The notes: generated from the letters alone by a model not told the origin. A stretch of 23,897 nucleotides of DNA from CAYQCE01 sp964415885 (GCA_964415885.1 CAYQCE010000055.1:1-23897), one strand, 5' to 3'; counted from the first letter of the stretch, positions 15,290-23,001 are shown. Translations and numbers: made by a program.

Positions 15290-15368
15290 AGCTCAACAGA
15301 AAACCGGTTCATTTCGAAATTGTGATTTGAACCAAACCTAAAAAGGGACTTTCAAAGGGAGACAAGAA

Positions 15369-16226
15369 ATGCGAGCAATTGATGAGTTTACAAGTGAGTA
15401 CAAGTTTTTCAACTTACTCCTGGTGATATTGATGGTCACCCAAATGAGAGTTATTGGGTGCAACTCCAGTTCTGTTGAATCGAATGAGAGTGCTGTCGGA
15501 ACCACTGAGGATGCAGATCTTCCCGCAAAGATCAGCTATGGTGGCGGTCACTGGGTAGAATGCGTTCTACAGTCCGCGTTGTTTGAGGTGAGTGCACAAG
15601 ACATCGATATCAGTCTACATGATGCCACCCTCGTCGGAGATTCAATTCTTCTCTGTTACAGCTACATTAATTCCGAGGAAGTTCGAGTAGTCAGAAAACT
15701 TGACCTGCATACTTCACTTCTTGGGGTGACCTTGTACAACGAGCTTGGAATTGCGGTTGCGGGACATCAGTATGATCTCATAGATGACAGTACCGCGACA
15801 TATAGTTTTTGGTCTGGAAGTGATCAGGTCGAGTTCCGAGTCGAGACTTATGTGGATTCGCTCCGTATGACAGTTTCGGACGGCACACGGTCAGACTCTG
15901 TTGCTGGAAGAGAGCAGAACTGGGGAGCCGATTGTGGTGATTCGCTGGAAGTTCTACTTGACGACTATGCGACATTTGCAACTGACGATGAGGATCTCAT
16001 TACAGCCGAGTACTTGGTCGCTGACGAGGATGTTCTGAAGTATCTATATACCGAGTTCGGCGACGACATCGTAGATTCCTCTCGTAGAACAAAACTCTGC
16101 GCGATTGCCCAACTGATCTGCACTGCCTGCACCTGGCTATGGGTGCCGTGTCCGCCATGTTGGCTTGTTTGCGTACCGGCATGCGGTCTTGCACTCGCTT
16201 GCGCCATAGCAGATTTATTTAGCTAA
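15369..16226 (+). CDS. Unrecognised lipoprotein with eight-cysteine hydrophobic C-terminus
   Basis: I do not recognise this 285-aa protein. Residues 13-30 form a hydrophobic signal ending in lipobox VIGC (C31), so it should be a lipoprotein. Residues 32-240 are acidic and beta-rich, with isolated cysteines at 65, 96 and 189. After an RR pair (239-240) the last 45 residues are hydrophobic and hold eight cysteines (244, 251, 254, 261, 264, 268, 272, 278) spaced C-x6-C-x2-C-x6-C-x2-C-x3-C-x3-C-x5-C, with WLWVPCPPCW in the centre and CAIAD near the end. This tail recalls the cysteine-rich, hydrophobic C-terminal peptide of halocin C8-type bacteriocin precursors, but I cannot confirm homology. A strong AAAGGGAGA lies ahead of ATG. 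A small membrane protein gene follows 11 bases after the stop. Base composition is AT-richer than the core genes. Confidence 0.75.
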   Translation: MRAIDEFTSEYKFFNLLLVILMVTQMRVIGCNSSSVESNESAVGTTEDADLPAKISYGGGHWVECVLQSALFEVSAQDIDISLHDATLVGDSILLCYSYINSEEVRVVRKLDLHTSLLGVTLYNELGIAVAGHQYDLIDDSTATYSFWSGSDQVEFRVETYVDSLRMTVSDGTRSDSVAGREQNWGADCGDSLEVLLDDYATFATDDEDLITAEYLVADEDVLKYLYTEFGDDIVDSSRRTKLCAIAQLICTACTWLWVPCPPCWLVCVPACGLALACAIADLFS

Positions 16227-16231
16227 GGAGG
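16225..16231 (+). promoter_or_regulatory. Ribosome binding site for the 82-aa membrane protein
   Basis: AAGGAGG overlaps the stop of the cysteine-rich lipoprotein gene and ends six bases before TTG 16238. It decides the TTG start and implies coupled translation of the two genes. Confidence 0.7.
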
Positions 16232-16237
16232 TTAGAA

Positions 16238-16486
16238 TTGGCAAAGTCTTTAGGCTTGATAGGCGCCGGCTGCGTCTTTGCAGGACTCGGGATGATACTG
16301 GCTGCTAATCTCTTTAGGACTCCAAATCATCCAAAGCCCTTCTACCATCCCATGCTTCTCGGCCATCTCGGATGGAAGCAAGAGTGGTGGACCAGACCTG
16401 GTTACGTCCTACAAAGGTCCGGAACGATTCTCTTTTCAGCTGGACTTCTAATTAGCGCAATCTCGAACTTTATGCGCTGGGACTGA
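16238..16486 (+). CDS. Small two-helix membrane protein
   Basis: Unrecognised 82-aa protein with two predicted membrane helices (about residues 5-26 and 61-79). The loop between them is rich in His, Pro and aromatic residues (HPKPFYHP, GWKQEWW) and the C-terminus is MRWD. It starts at TTG behind a perfect AAGGAGG, 11 bases after the cysteine-rich lipoprotein gene, so the two are almost surely co-translated. Small membrane partners of this kind often serve as immunity or export helpers for peptide genes, but nothing in the sequence proves that here. It could equally be a small integral component of unknown role. Confidence 0.65.
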   Translation: MAKSLGLIGAGCVFAGLGMILAANLFRTPNHPKPFYHPMLLGHLGWKQEWWTRPGYVLQRSGTILFSAGLLISAISNFMRWD

Positions 16487-16521
16487 TGCCGGATGTCAAG
16501 GTCTTCGCGGTGATTCATTAT

Positions 16522-16545
16522 GGCAGGTCCGAAGGCGGACCTGCC
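16522..16545. repeat. REP-like perfect palindrome, 10-bp stem
   Basis: GGCAGGTCCG (16522-16531) and CGGACCTGCC (16536-16545) are perfect inverted copies around an AAGG tetraloop. The stem is GC-rich and no T-run follows. It may act as an end-of-transcript hairpin for the preceding gene, 36 bases downstream of its stop, or be one copy of a dispersed palindromic element. No second copy was seen in this window. Confidence 0.7.
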
Positions 16546-16610
16546 GTACCACTTCCGGCACCAGAAACTGAGAGAATAACATTCAGAGGCGCACTTCGAG
16601 GGAGTCTTGT

Positions 16611-16629
16611 AGGTCAAGAGTCTTGACCT
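16611..16629. repeat. 19-bp operator-like palindrome upstream of secA
   Basis: AGGTCAAGA (16611-16619), one central G, TCTTGACCT (16621-16629): perfect nine-base arms. This short, tight palindrome looks more like a protein-binding site than an RNA hairpin. An 8-bp direct repeat GAGTCTTG occurs at 16602-16609 and 16618-16625. Confidence 0.6.
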
Positions 16630-16649
16630 TCGACATCTTGATTGTCGAA
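16629..16649. repeat. Second inverted repeat directly adjoining the palindrome
   Basis: TTCGACA (16629-16635) and TGTCGAA (16643-16649) flank a seven-base spacer. It shares its first base with the preceding palindrome, giving two adjoining dyads about 225 bases ahead of the secA start. Confidence 0.55.
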
Positions 16650-16781
16650 ACCGCAAAGGTATCGACCAACGAGTTCTCGACGATAACGTCCGGTTACGCT
16701 TGGGAGAGGTTGCTTTCACAGCTCTCTGCTTTCCGTCTCGGCCTTCTCCGCTCACCCGATATCGCAATCCCGAGTTTTACC

Positions 16782-16848
16782 TTGCGAGCCTTCGAAATTT
16801 GGCTAATATTCCCATGTCTGGAAATTTAAGTTGACTGGAGCGTATCAT
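16782..16848 (+). promoter_or_regulatory. Candidate secA promoter elements
   Basis: Two weak possibilities: TTGCGA (16782-16787) with TAATAT (16804-16809) at 16 bp, and TGGAAA (16819-16824) with TATCAT (16843-16848) at 18 bp. The first would place a tiny six-codon ORF (ATG 16814 to TGA 16834) at the very start of the transcript. Neither matches consensus well. Confidence 0.3.
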
Positions 16849-16872
16849 AAAAGCGGAAGGGGAAGTTTCGCT

Positions 16873-19800
16873 TTGATAACAAATCTGATTACGAAAATAT
16901 TCGGCTCGAAGCATGATCGCGATATAAAAACGCTATCGCCTACAGTCGATGAGATAAATCGGATCTTTGAGACTCTCGAAGATAAGCCTGAGGAGTATTT
17001 TACCCAGAAGACCGAGGAATTCCGGGAGATGGCCGACAAGGTCTTCTCCGAGGCTGACGAGGAGGCGAAGGAACGCGAACTCGACAAGAAGGAGCGGAAA
17101 GAGTTCATTCGCGAGCGGATGGATGAGTATCTTGACAGTATCCTCCCGGAGGCGTTCGCGATAGTCAAAGAGGTCTGCCGGCGGCATGTCGGCAGGAAGT
17201 GGGAGGCCGGCGGAATCGAGATCGAATGGAACATGGTGCCGTTCGATGTCCAGCTTATCGGCGGAGTAGTGCTTCATCAGGGCAAGATCGCCGAGATGGC
17301 TACAGGTGAGGGTAAGACACTCGTGGCTACTCTGCCGCTCTACCTGAACGGTTTGTCCGGACGAGGCGCGCATCTGGTGACCGTGAACGACTATCTTGCG
17401 AAGCGAGACCGTGAGTGGATGGGGCCGATCTTCGAATACTGCGGACTAACCGTAGGCTGTATCCAGGGAGGGATGAGCCACGATGAACGTCAGCAGCAGT
17501 ACGCGTGCGATATCACGTACGGAACGAACAACGAATTTGGCTTCGACTACCTGCGCGACAACATGGTCTGGTCGAAAAATCAGCGCGTGCACCGCGATTT
17601 CGTTTATGCGATCGTCGACGAGGTCGACAGCGTGCTGATCGATGAGGCACGTACGCCTCTTATCATATCGGGTCCCGTAGAATCGAATATCGGCGAGGCT
17701 TTCCGCGAGACGCGTCCGCTGATCGACAGGATGGTCAAGAAGCAGACCGTGCTCGTGAATCAGATGGTCTCCAAGGGTGAGAAGGCTATCGAGGACAGTG
17801 ACTACGACACGGCGGCGGAAGAGCTGCTTACCGCCCGCCGAGGAGGCCCCAAGAACAAGAAGCTGTTGAAGCTCTTCAAAGAGGGCGGGGTACAGAAGCT
17901 CGTCAAGCAGTTCGAATACAACGTGCTCCGTGATGAGAAAACACTTGTCCGAATTGATGAACGCCTCTACTACGCGATCGATGAGAAAGATCATTCAGTG
18001 CATCTGTCTGAGATGGGGCTGAACGAGCTGTCACCCGATGACAGGGAACTCTTCGAGATTCCGGACCTTACCGACGGGCTTCACGATATTGATACGAATG
18101 AGTCTCTGTCGACAGAAGATCGTGTTAAGGAAAAAGAGAAGCTCTATAAGCAGCATACCGAGAAGTCGCAGAAATACCACGCCATGACCCAGCTTCTTAA
18201 AGCATACTCTCTCTTCGAGAAGGATGTCGAGTACGTTGTGCAGGACGGCAAGGTTCTTATCGTGGATGAATTCACCGGAAGGTTGATGCCGGGGCGTCGT
18301 TTTTCCGACGGTCTCCACCAGGCTATCGAGGCGAAAGAGCTCGTGAAGGTGGAGGGCGAGACACAGACCGTGGCGACAATCACGCTCCAGAACTACTTCC
18401 GCATGTACGAAAAGCTCGCGGGAATGACCGGTACGGCCGAGACCGAGGCCGGCGAATTCTGGGATATCTACAAGCTGGATGTCGTCGTTATTCCGACCAA
18501 TAAGCCGGTTCGAAGAATCGACTTTGATGACGTCATTTATCGGACCAAGCGCGAGAAGTACAACTCGATCATCGATGAGATCGAAGAACAGACCGAGCGT
18601 GGCAGGCCGGTTCTTGTTGGCACGGTATCCGTGGATGTCTCCGAGACGCTGTCACGCATGCTCAACCGTCGCGGGATCAAACACGAGGTTCTGAACGCCA
18701 AACAGCATCAGCGCGAAGCGGAGATTGTCCAGTTCGCGGGCCGCGCCGGCGCGGTGACGCTCGCCACGAACATGGCGGGTCGCGGTACCGATATCAAGCT
18801 GGGGCAATCGGTGCTCAAGCATCTGAACTGTGCAATCGTCGAGACCCCCGAGTATGGCGAGGTATGTCCGCTCAAGGATAAGTACAATTGCGAGGAAGAC
18901 GTCCCGTGCGGACTCCATATCGTCGGCACCGAACGTCACGAGTCGCGTCGAATCGACCGCCAGTTGCGCGGAAGATCGGGCCGTCAGGGTGACCCGGGAT
19001 CATCACGGTTTTACCTCTGTCTCGAGGATGACCTGATGCGTCTCTTCGGCTCTGATCGTATTGCTGCGGTTATGGACAGGATCGGAGTGGAAGAGGGCGA
19101 AGTGATCACTCACTCGATGGTGAGCAAGGCGATTGAACGGGCTCAGAAGAGGGTGGAGTCCGAGAATTTCTCGATACGAAAGCGTACTCTCCAGTACGAT
19201 GATGTGATGAACAATCAACGCGAGGTGATCTACGGTCGACGCCTCGATATACTCGAGAATGAGGATATCAGCGATCAGGTGAAAGAGAAGGTCGAGGAGG
19301 TCATCGAGCAGATCATAGCGTCTCACACAGATCCGAAGGAGTATCCCGAAAACTGGGATCTGGTCGGGCTGCGGTCGGAGGTCGAGAAGACATTTCTTAT
19401 CCCGCTCGATATCTCGCCTGAGGCGATAGAGGAGCTAACTCAGGAAAGGCTCTTCGATTTGATCAACGAGATTGCCCTCAAAGTCCACAGTCACAAGGAA
19501 GAGCTTCTATCACCGGAGCGCATGCGGGGCCTCGAAAGATACGCGTTTCTGAAGGCGCTGGATGACCGCTGGCGCGATCATCTATACGAGATGGATCAGC
19601 TTCGTACCGGTATATCGCTGCGTGCCTACGGGCAGCGCGATCCGCTTGTCGAGTATAAGAAGGAAAGCTATCGGATGTTCACGGAACTTCTCGATCAGAT
19701 CGATAGAGAAGCCGTTCGCCTGGTCTACTGGGCGCAGCCTGCCGAGGAGAAGTCTACACGTGAGCGGAAGCAGTCCACGGCTGAACGCCAGAAGGAGATC

Positions 19801-19965
19801 CATCAGTCGATCACCGGACTGGGACTGGCGGGGTCCGCTCAGCAGGAAGCCGCGCAACCTGCGAAGGCAAAGACCGTAAGGAAGGGTAAGAAAGTCGGAC
19901 GAAACGACCCTTGCCCGTGCGGCTCGGGCAAGAAATACAAAAAGTGCTGTGGAGCTAAAGACTGA
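16873..19965 (+). CDS. secA: Preprotein translocase ATPase SecA
   Basis: Motor of the Sec export pathway; pushes unfolded preproteins through SecYEG. The 1030-aa protein begins ITNLITKIFGSKHDRDIKTL, the SecA N-terminus. Walker A is MATGEGKT (142-149), Walker B is in IVDEVDSVLIDEARTPLIISG (DEVD 249-252), and NMAGRGTDIKL and RIDRQLRGRSGRQGDPGSS are in the second nucleotide domain. It ends in a zinc-binding VGRNDPCPCGSGKKYKKCC for SecB/ribosome contact. It is longer than the 840-900 aa of most SecA, with extra sequence after the DEVD motif (about residues 275-430). I chose TTG 16873: AAGGGGAAG precedes it by about nine bases. The frame stays open to TTG 16831, adding 14 unlikely residues. Confidence 0.96.
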   Translation: MITNLITKIFGSKHDRDIKTLSPTVDEINRIFETLEDKPEEYFTQKTEEFREMADKVFSEADEEAKERELDKKERKEFIRERMDEYLDSILPEAFAIVKEVCRRHVGRKWEAGGIEIEWNMVPFDVQLIGGVVLHQGKIAEMATGEGKTLVATLPLYLNGLSGRGAHLVTVNDYLAKRDREWMGPIFEYCGLTVGCIQGGMSHDERQQQYACDITYGTNNEFGFDYLRDNMVWSKNQRVHRDFVYAIVDEVDSVLIDEARTPLIISGPVESNIGEAFRETRPLIDRMVKKQTVLVNQMVSKGEKAIEDSDYDTAAEELLTARRGGPKNKKLLKLFKEGGVQKLVKQFEYNVLRDEKTLVRIDERLYYAIDEKDHSVHLSEMGLNELSPDDRELFEIPDLTDGLHDIDTNESLSTEDRVKEKEKLYKQHTEKSQKYHAMTQLLKAYSLFEKDVEYVVQDGKVLIVDEFTGRLMPGRRFSDGLHQAIEAKELVKVEGETQTVATITLQNYFRMYEKLAGMTGTAETEAGEFWDIYKLDVVVIPTNKPVRRIDFDDVIYRTKREKYNSIIDEIEEQTERGRPVLVGTVSVDVSETLSRMLNRRGIKHEVLNAKQHQREAEIVQFAGRAGAVTLATNMAGRGTDIKLGQSVLKHLNCAIVETPEYGEVCPLKDKYNCEEDVPCGLHIVGTERHESRRIDRQLRGRSGRQGDPGSSRFYLCLEDDLMRLFGSDRIAAVMDRIGVEEGEVITHSMVSKAIERAQKRVESENFSIRKRTLQYDDVMNNQREVIYGRRLDILENEDISDQVKEKVEEVIEQIIASHTDPKEYPENWDLVGLRSEVEKTFLIPLDISPEAIEELTQERLFDLINEIALKVHSHKEELLSPERMRGLERYAFLKALDDRWRDHLYEMDQLRTGISLRAYGQRDPLVEYKKESYRMFTELLDQIDREAVRLVYWAQPAEEKSTRERKQSTAERQKEIHQSITGLGLAGSAQQEAAQPAKAKTVRKGKKVGRNDPCPCGSGKKYKKCCGAKD

Positions 19966-19978
19966 CATGCTGCAAGAC

Positions 19979-19998
19979 CCGCCGTATCCTCACGGCGG
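19979..19998 (+). terminator. Hairpin after secA without a T-run
   Basis: CCGCCGT (19979-19985) pairs perfectly with ACGGCGG (19992-19998) around a six-base loop, 14 bases after the secA stop. GCCGTA/TACGGC (19981-19986, 19999-20004) offers an alternative pairing. No T-run follows, so termination strength is uncertain and some read-through into the M16 genes is possible. Confidence 0.4.
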
Positions 19999-20054
19999 TA
20001 CGGCATTCCCGTATATGACAAATCCAACATGAGCTTTCCACCGGAGGAAGTGAT

Positions 20055-21611
20055 ATGAGAGTTTTGATATGTGTAGCGATTATTGCGCTGCTTCTGTTGA
20101 CTATTCTGTCCGTGCATGCCGCAGCGGAGGCGCTGAATGTGGATGTCCACAAGCATGTGCTCGACAACGGTCTTACGCTTCTGCTCGTGGAGCGGGAAGG
20201 CGCACCAGTCTTCTACAATCAGACAGTGTTTCGGGTCGGCTCCGCCAACGAGATCGGTGGGATAACAGGCGCCGCTCATCTGCTGGAACACATGATGTTC
20301 AAGGGGACGCGAGAGGTCGGAACCACCGACTGGAAGAAGGAGCGGACGCTGATGGCATTTCAGGACAGCCTGTACGCCTATTTGGACGAACTCGAACGCG
20401 AACAGGAGAAACGGGACTTTCTCGGTATGCAAGCAGAGACCGGAAACGGTGAGCTTGCCGCAAAGATCGAGTTCGTCCATGAGTCGCTCGCCGAAGTAGA
20501 AGAGCAGCTCTCCGTGCTTGTCGTTCCCAACGAACTCGAGGATATCTACAATACGAATGGCGCATACGGCTTCAACGCCTTCACGGGTTACGATCTAACC
20601 GGATATATCGTGGCTTTTCCCAGGAACCGTATGGACTTGTTTATGGCGCTCGAATCAGAACGGCTGATGAACCCCGTGTTTCGCGAGTTCTACTCGGAGA
20701 GAGATGTAGTCATTGAAGAGCGGAGATTGCGCGTTGATACGCAGGGATCGAGCAAGCTGTTCGAACAACTGATCGCGACAGCTTTTGTTGCCCATCCGTA
20801 CCAGATCTACTGGGAATGGAAATCGGAGGTTGCGAATCTGACACGTGATGAGCTGTACGGCTTTTTCAATACGTTTTATTCGCCATCGAATGCCGTTGTA
20901 GCTATTGTCGGTGATATCGACATTCCGCAAACGATCGCTGCCGCCGAGAAGTATTTCGGTGAGTGGCAGACCGAAAGAAAGCTTCGCCACATTGATGTAG
21001 TCGAACCAAAGCAGACCGGCGAACGCAGGGTCGTCGTCGAATTCGACGCCAATCCCGCAGTAAACATAGCATACCACAAAACGGCTTTCGATCATCCGGA
21101 TGATGCCGTGTTTCAGGTCATCCAGCGGATTCTGTCACAGGGGCGGACATCGAGATTCTACCAGAATCTCGTAGAAGGGAAGCGTGTGGCTCTCTACGCC
21201 GACGCGTTTCAGTTTCCATGGGGTGAGTTGGGTTCCGCGGACCCGAATGTTTTTGTCATAGACGCCGCTCCAAAGGCACCCGCTACGGCAGAAGAACTCG
21301 AACAGGCAATCCTTACCGAGATTGAGGCGCTCAAGACAATACCCGTGACGGATGATGAGCTCCAGAAGACCAAGAACAACATGCGGTCGGAGTTCATCTG
21401 GGGGATGTACAGCGGATTCGGCCTTGCTGGTCGCCTGTCTGAGGCAGAGGCGCTTGTCGGTGACTACCGGTACATAGGGACGATGCAGGAGAAGATCGCT
21501 GGTGTCACGGCCGAGGACGTGATGCGTGTCGCTCAGGAGTATTTCACGGCCGGTAACAGAACGGTTGCCGTGCTCGAGCCGATTTCGAAGGAGATGATAT
21601 ATGAAAACTAA
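20055..21611 (+). CDS. Secreted M16-family zinc protease, catalytic subunit
   Basis: A 518-aa exported metallopeptidase (inverzincin). A signal peptide covers about residues 1-24 (ILSVHAAAEA). The zinc/catalytic motif is HLLEHMMFKGT, with H75, E78 and H79; the third zinc ligand should lie in the segment YSERDVVIEERR (213-224). NGAYGFNAFTGYDLTGY (168-184) is the usual conserved block after the motif. Between them (about 88-162) there is a long insertion rich in E, K and L that looks like a coiled coil. The C-terminal half is the second M16 domain. It begins with GGAGG seven bases ahead of ATG and overlaps the next gene by 11 bp. The pair resembles two-subunit periplasmic M16 proteases; substrate unknown. 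Confidence 0.92.
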   Translation: MRVLICVAIIALLLLTILSVHAAAEALNVDVHKHVLDNGLTLLLVEREGAPVFYNQTVFRVGSANEIGGITGAAHLLEHMMFKGTREVGTTDWKKERTLMAFQDSLYAYLDELEREQEKRDFLGMQAETGNGELAAKIEFVHESLAEVEEQLSVLVVPNELEDIYNTNGAYGFNAFTGYDLTGYIVAFPRNRMDLFMALESERLMNPVFREFYSERDVVIEERRLRVDTQGSSKLFEQLIATAFVAHPYQIYWEWKSEVANLTRDELYGFFNTFYSPSNAVVAIVGDIDIPQTIAAAEKYFGEWQTERKLRHIDVVEPKQTGERRVVVEFDANPAVNIAYHKTAFDHPDDAVFQVIQRILSQGRTSRFYQNLVEGKRVALYADAFQFPWGELGSADPNVFVIDAAPKAPATAEELEQAILTEIEALKTIPVTDDELQKTKNNMRSEFIWGMYSGFGLAGRLSEAEALVGDYRYIGTMQEKIAGVTAEDVMRVAQEYFTAGNRTVAVLEPISKEMIYEN

Positions 21612-22989
21612 GTTGATACTCGCTCTGCTGTTGCTCCCTATGATCGTCGTCGGAGCGCGTGCCCAGGACCTGGACCATATTGAAATCCCGGAATTGACAT
21701 TCGAGATTCCGGATGCGGAGCAGTTTACACTGGATAACGGCATCAGGGTGTTTTTCTACGAAGATCGTTCGCTCCCCGTGGTTGCGATGGACGTGCTGTT
21801 CAAGACCGGTGAGATTCGAGTCCCGGGAGAAAAGGCCGGACTCGCGGATATCTGCGGGACAGTCTTGCGGACCGGCGGCACGGAGACCGTACCGGCCGAT
21901 GAATTCGATCAGCGCCTTGATTTTGTTGGGTCAAGTCTGTCGTCATCCTGCGAAACCGAGATGGCGAGAATAAGCCTGCGAACACTCAGAGAGTATGTCG
22001 AGGAGTGTTTGTATCTGACATCTCTGATGCTCAAGGAACCAGTGTTCGCGCAGGCCAAACTCGATATCGCGCGCGAGAACAAGCTCGAAGAGATACGGCG
22101 CGAAAATGACGATCCCCACACCATCGTTCGTCGGGAATTCTATCGCAAGGTATTTCCGGATCATCCCTACGGCAGAAGTGCCACGGAGGCTTCGATATCG
22201 AGTGTGACACGTCTCGATCTCATCGACTTCTACCGGTCGACATACGCTCCCAGCGAGTGTGTCGTTGCGCTGTCCGGAGACTTGAGCCGCGTAGACGCCG
22301 AGGTTATGCTCAAGGAGTACTTCAAGGATTGGCGGCCGGATGAATCGCCACCGATGGAGTTCACTCCTTCACCTTCCGCCGAGCCGGGAGTCTTCTTCGT
22401 CCAGAAGGACATGAGCCAGTCTTACATACGGCTCGGTCATCAGGGAATCGGCAGAACCAATCCGGAGCGGTTTGCGGTCGAAGTGATGAATCACATACTC
22501 GGCGTCGGATTCACATCCCGGCTAACCTCGAAGATACGAGTCGAAAAGGGGCTGGCATACAGCGTCGGATCGAGTTTCTACCAGATGGACAGCACCGGCT
22601 CGTTTTACGTCTATTGCCAGACAAAGGGCGAGAAGACCGGTGAAGCGGTCTCCCTGATGATCTCGGAAATCAAGCGGTTCATATCCGAAGGTGCAACCGC
22701 CGATGAACTCGAATCGGCCAGGAACTCGATCATCAATTCGGACGTCTTCAATTATGCCACGCCACATCAGGTTGCGATCGCCAGGGCGATGCTCGATTTC
22801 AATGAGATGCCTCCCGACGGCGCAAAACAGCGAATCGAGAAGATCAGGGCCGTAACACTCGCGGATGTCAGCCGTGTGGCTCGAAGATATCTCAATCCCG
22901 AGCAATTCACTATCATCGTTGTGGGGAACGAAGAGCTGGTTGGAAACCAGTTGGAGGAGTTCGGGGCTGTTAGTCGGATTGAGCTATGA
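21601..22989 (+). CDS. Secreted M16-family protein, probably non-catalytic partner
   Basis: A 462-aa exported protein with signal peptide (1-21, LLLPMIVVGARAQ). It has two M16 domains but no HxxEH: the place where it should be reads AGLADICGTVLRTGGT (79-94). The C-terminal domain keeps the RVEKGLAYSVGSSFY segment, whose Arg and Tyr help bind substrate in M16 heterodimers. This is the division of labour of two-subunit enzymes such as mitochondrial processing peptidase and Sphingomonas M16 pairs: one subunit brings zinc, the other Arg/Tyr. AAGGAG (21588-21593) precedes ATG by seven bases inside the end of the upstream gene, so expression is coupled and a heterodimer is likely. Confidence 0.92.
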   Translation: MKTKLILALLLLPMIVVGARAQDLDHIEIPELTFEIPDAEQFTLDNGIRVFFYEDRSLPVVAMDVLFKTGEIRVPGEKAGLADICGTVLRTGGTETVPADEFDQRLDFVGSSLSSSCETEMARISLRTLREYVEECLYLTSLMLKEPVFAQAKLDIARENKLEEIRRENDDPHTIVRREFYRKVFPDHPYGRSATEASISSVTRLDLIDFYRSTYAPSECVVALSGDLSRVDAEVMLKEYFKDWRPDESPPMEFTPSPSAEPGVFFVQKDMSQSYIRLGHQGIGRTNPERFAVEVMNHILGVGFTSRLTSKIRVEKGLAYSVGSSFYQMDSTGSFYVYCQTKGEKTGEAVSLMISEIKRFISEGATADELESARNSIINSDVFNYATPHQVAIARAMLDFNEMPPDGAKQRIEKIRAVTLADVSRVARRYLNPEQFTIIVVGNEELVGNQLEEFGAVSRIEL

Positions 22990-23001
22990 TACTCGGTGGT
23001 A

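Larger units (their letters stand above)
16487..16872 (+). other. Non-coding region between the small membrane protein and secA
   Basis: About 385 bases without a convincing gene. It holds a perfect hairpin (16522-16545), a 19-bp palindrome (16611-16629), a third inverted repeat (16629-16649), promoter-like elements near 16782-16848 and a possible six-codon ORF (16814-16834). Open frames of about 70 codons on + and 120 on - cross these repeats and have no ribosome site. Confidence 0.6.

Noticed and set aside
16402..16767. Minus-strand open frame of about 120 codons across the secA upstream region
   Set aside because: It crosses the REP-like palindrome and both dyads and has no ribosome site; protein text is not gene-like.
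16623..16829. Plus-strand frame of 68 codons before secA
   Set aside because: Begins inside the operator-like palindrome, lacks a ribosome site and shows no conserved features.
16831..16872. SecA start at TTG 16831
   Set aside because: The added 14 residues (TGAYHKSGRGSFA) are not part of the SecA N-terminus and contain the ribosome site used by TTG 16873.
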